A stretch of DNA of 64,000 nt from an uncultured Methylococcaceae bacterium (GTDB lineage: Bacteria > Pseudomonadota > Gammaproteobacteria > Methylococcales > Methylomonadaceae), in assembly GCA_903917345.1 (NCBI GenBank), contig CAIXAE010000006.1, forward strand, positions 1 through 64,000, written 5' to 3'. The position numbers and the translations under genes were made by a program. The notes beneath the pieces are model-generated. The model was not told the DNA's origin. It worked only from the letters and a program-made list of their open reading frames with translations, and made no database searches. Positions 63,958 to 64,000 of the stretch are shown piece after piece (position 1 is the first letter of the stretch; each line of letters begins with the position of its first letter).

Positions 63958-64000
63958 GAGGTTGTCGCTAAAGTGAAGGTATAAAATATCAAGTTAAGCG

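Overview
The window is a contiguous piece of a gammaproteobacterial chromosome with low G+C content (by eye near 40 %). The assignment rests on gene order: nadB divergent from rpoE-rseA-degP, prmB-aroC, lpxK-ycaR-kdsB, sdhCDAB-sdhE, birA-coaX and phoB-phoR. It suggests an aerobic, free-living Gram-negative cell with lipid A/KDO outer membrane, respiratory complex II, heme O synthesis and Na+/H+ exchange. The genus cannot be settled from the sequence; a low-GC member of an order such as Methylococcales is possible, but no C1 genes are seen here. No rRNA, tRNA, IS element, prophage or CRISPR array was found. Gene density is high and coding style is uniform, so nearly all of the window reads as core chromosome.

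Layout. 1-5 kb: 3' part of a NhaD Na+/H+ antiporter, a MOSC protein, a P-type ATPase whose ion-site residues look like the animal Na,K-ATPase group, and a pterin carbinolamine dehydratase. 5-9.8 kb: a long atypical pyruvate kinase, birA-coaX and a membrane-anchored EEP-family hydrolase. 9.8-15.1 kb: ybiB-like/cyoE on the minus strand, diverging from an active/inactive M16 peptidase pair and rsmD. 15.3-20.1 kb: a small secreted protein, the sdh operon and a DedA protein. 20.2-20.75 kb: a 0.5-kb non-coding array of about 24 degenerate units with an exact 21-bp period built on a TTTGATATCAAA-like palindrome. 20.8-25.2 kb: nadB and the envelope-stress module rpoE-rseA-degP. 25.3-37 kb: prmB-aroC, an MFS carrier, lpxK-ycaR-kdsB, an alaC-type aminotransferase with hom and thrC, an L,D-transpeptidase and radA. 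37-40 kb, minus strand: a NMP-kinase-like fusion protein, rlmJ, an RMD1-family protein and a secreted His/Gly-rich protein. 40-46.7 kb: a COG2509 flavoprotein, phoR-phoB, a small DUF5710/metallopeptidase operon behind a Pho-box-like site, an FSA-type aldolase and an isolated hypE. 46.9-55.7 kb: a YcbB-type L,D-transpeptidase convergent with a Tat-exported YcbK-type peptidase, a QEGLA/DUF1704 protein, a 1375-residue SNF2 helicase and a secreted cupin. 56-59.6 kb: an alternative sigma factor followed by an FtsH protease, behind a strong sigma-70-like promoter and a 9-bp dyad. 59.7-63.6 kb: a FixJ/LuxR-type regulator and a MASE1-PAS hybrid histidine kinase broken by a frameshift. The end (63.7-64 kb) holds a second degenerate tandem array, period 41 bp.

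How the parts work together. Several modules serve the envelope: RpoE/RseA/DegP, two L,D-transpeptidases, YcbK-like peptidase, M16 peptidases, LpxK/KdsB and FtsH. Others form classical biosynthetic or respiratory sets (sdh, hom-thrC, aroC, nadB, birA-coaX). The most unusual items are the 21-bp palindrome array between the 3' ends of dedA and nadB, the 41-bp array at the right end, the sigma-FtsH unit and the Na,K-ATPase-like pump.
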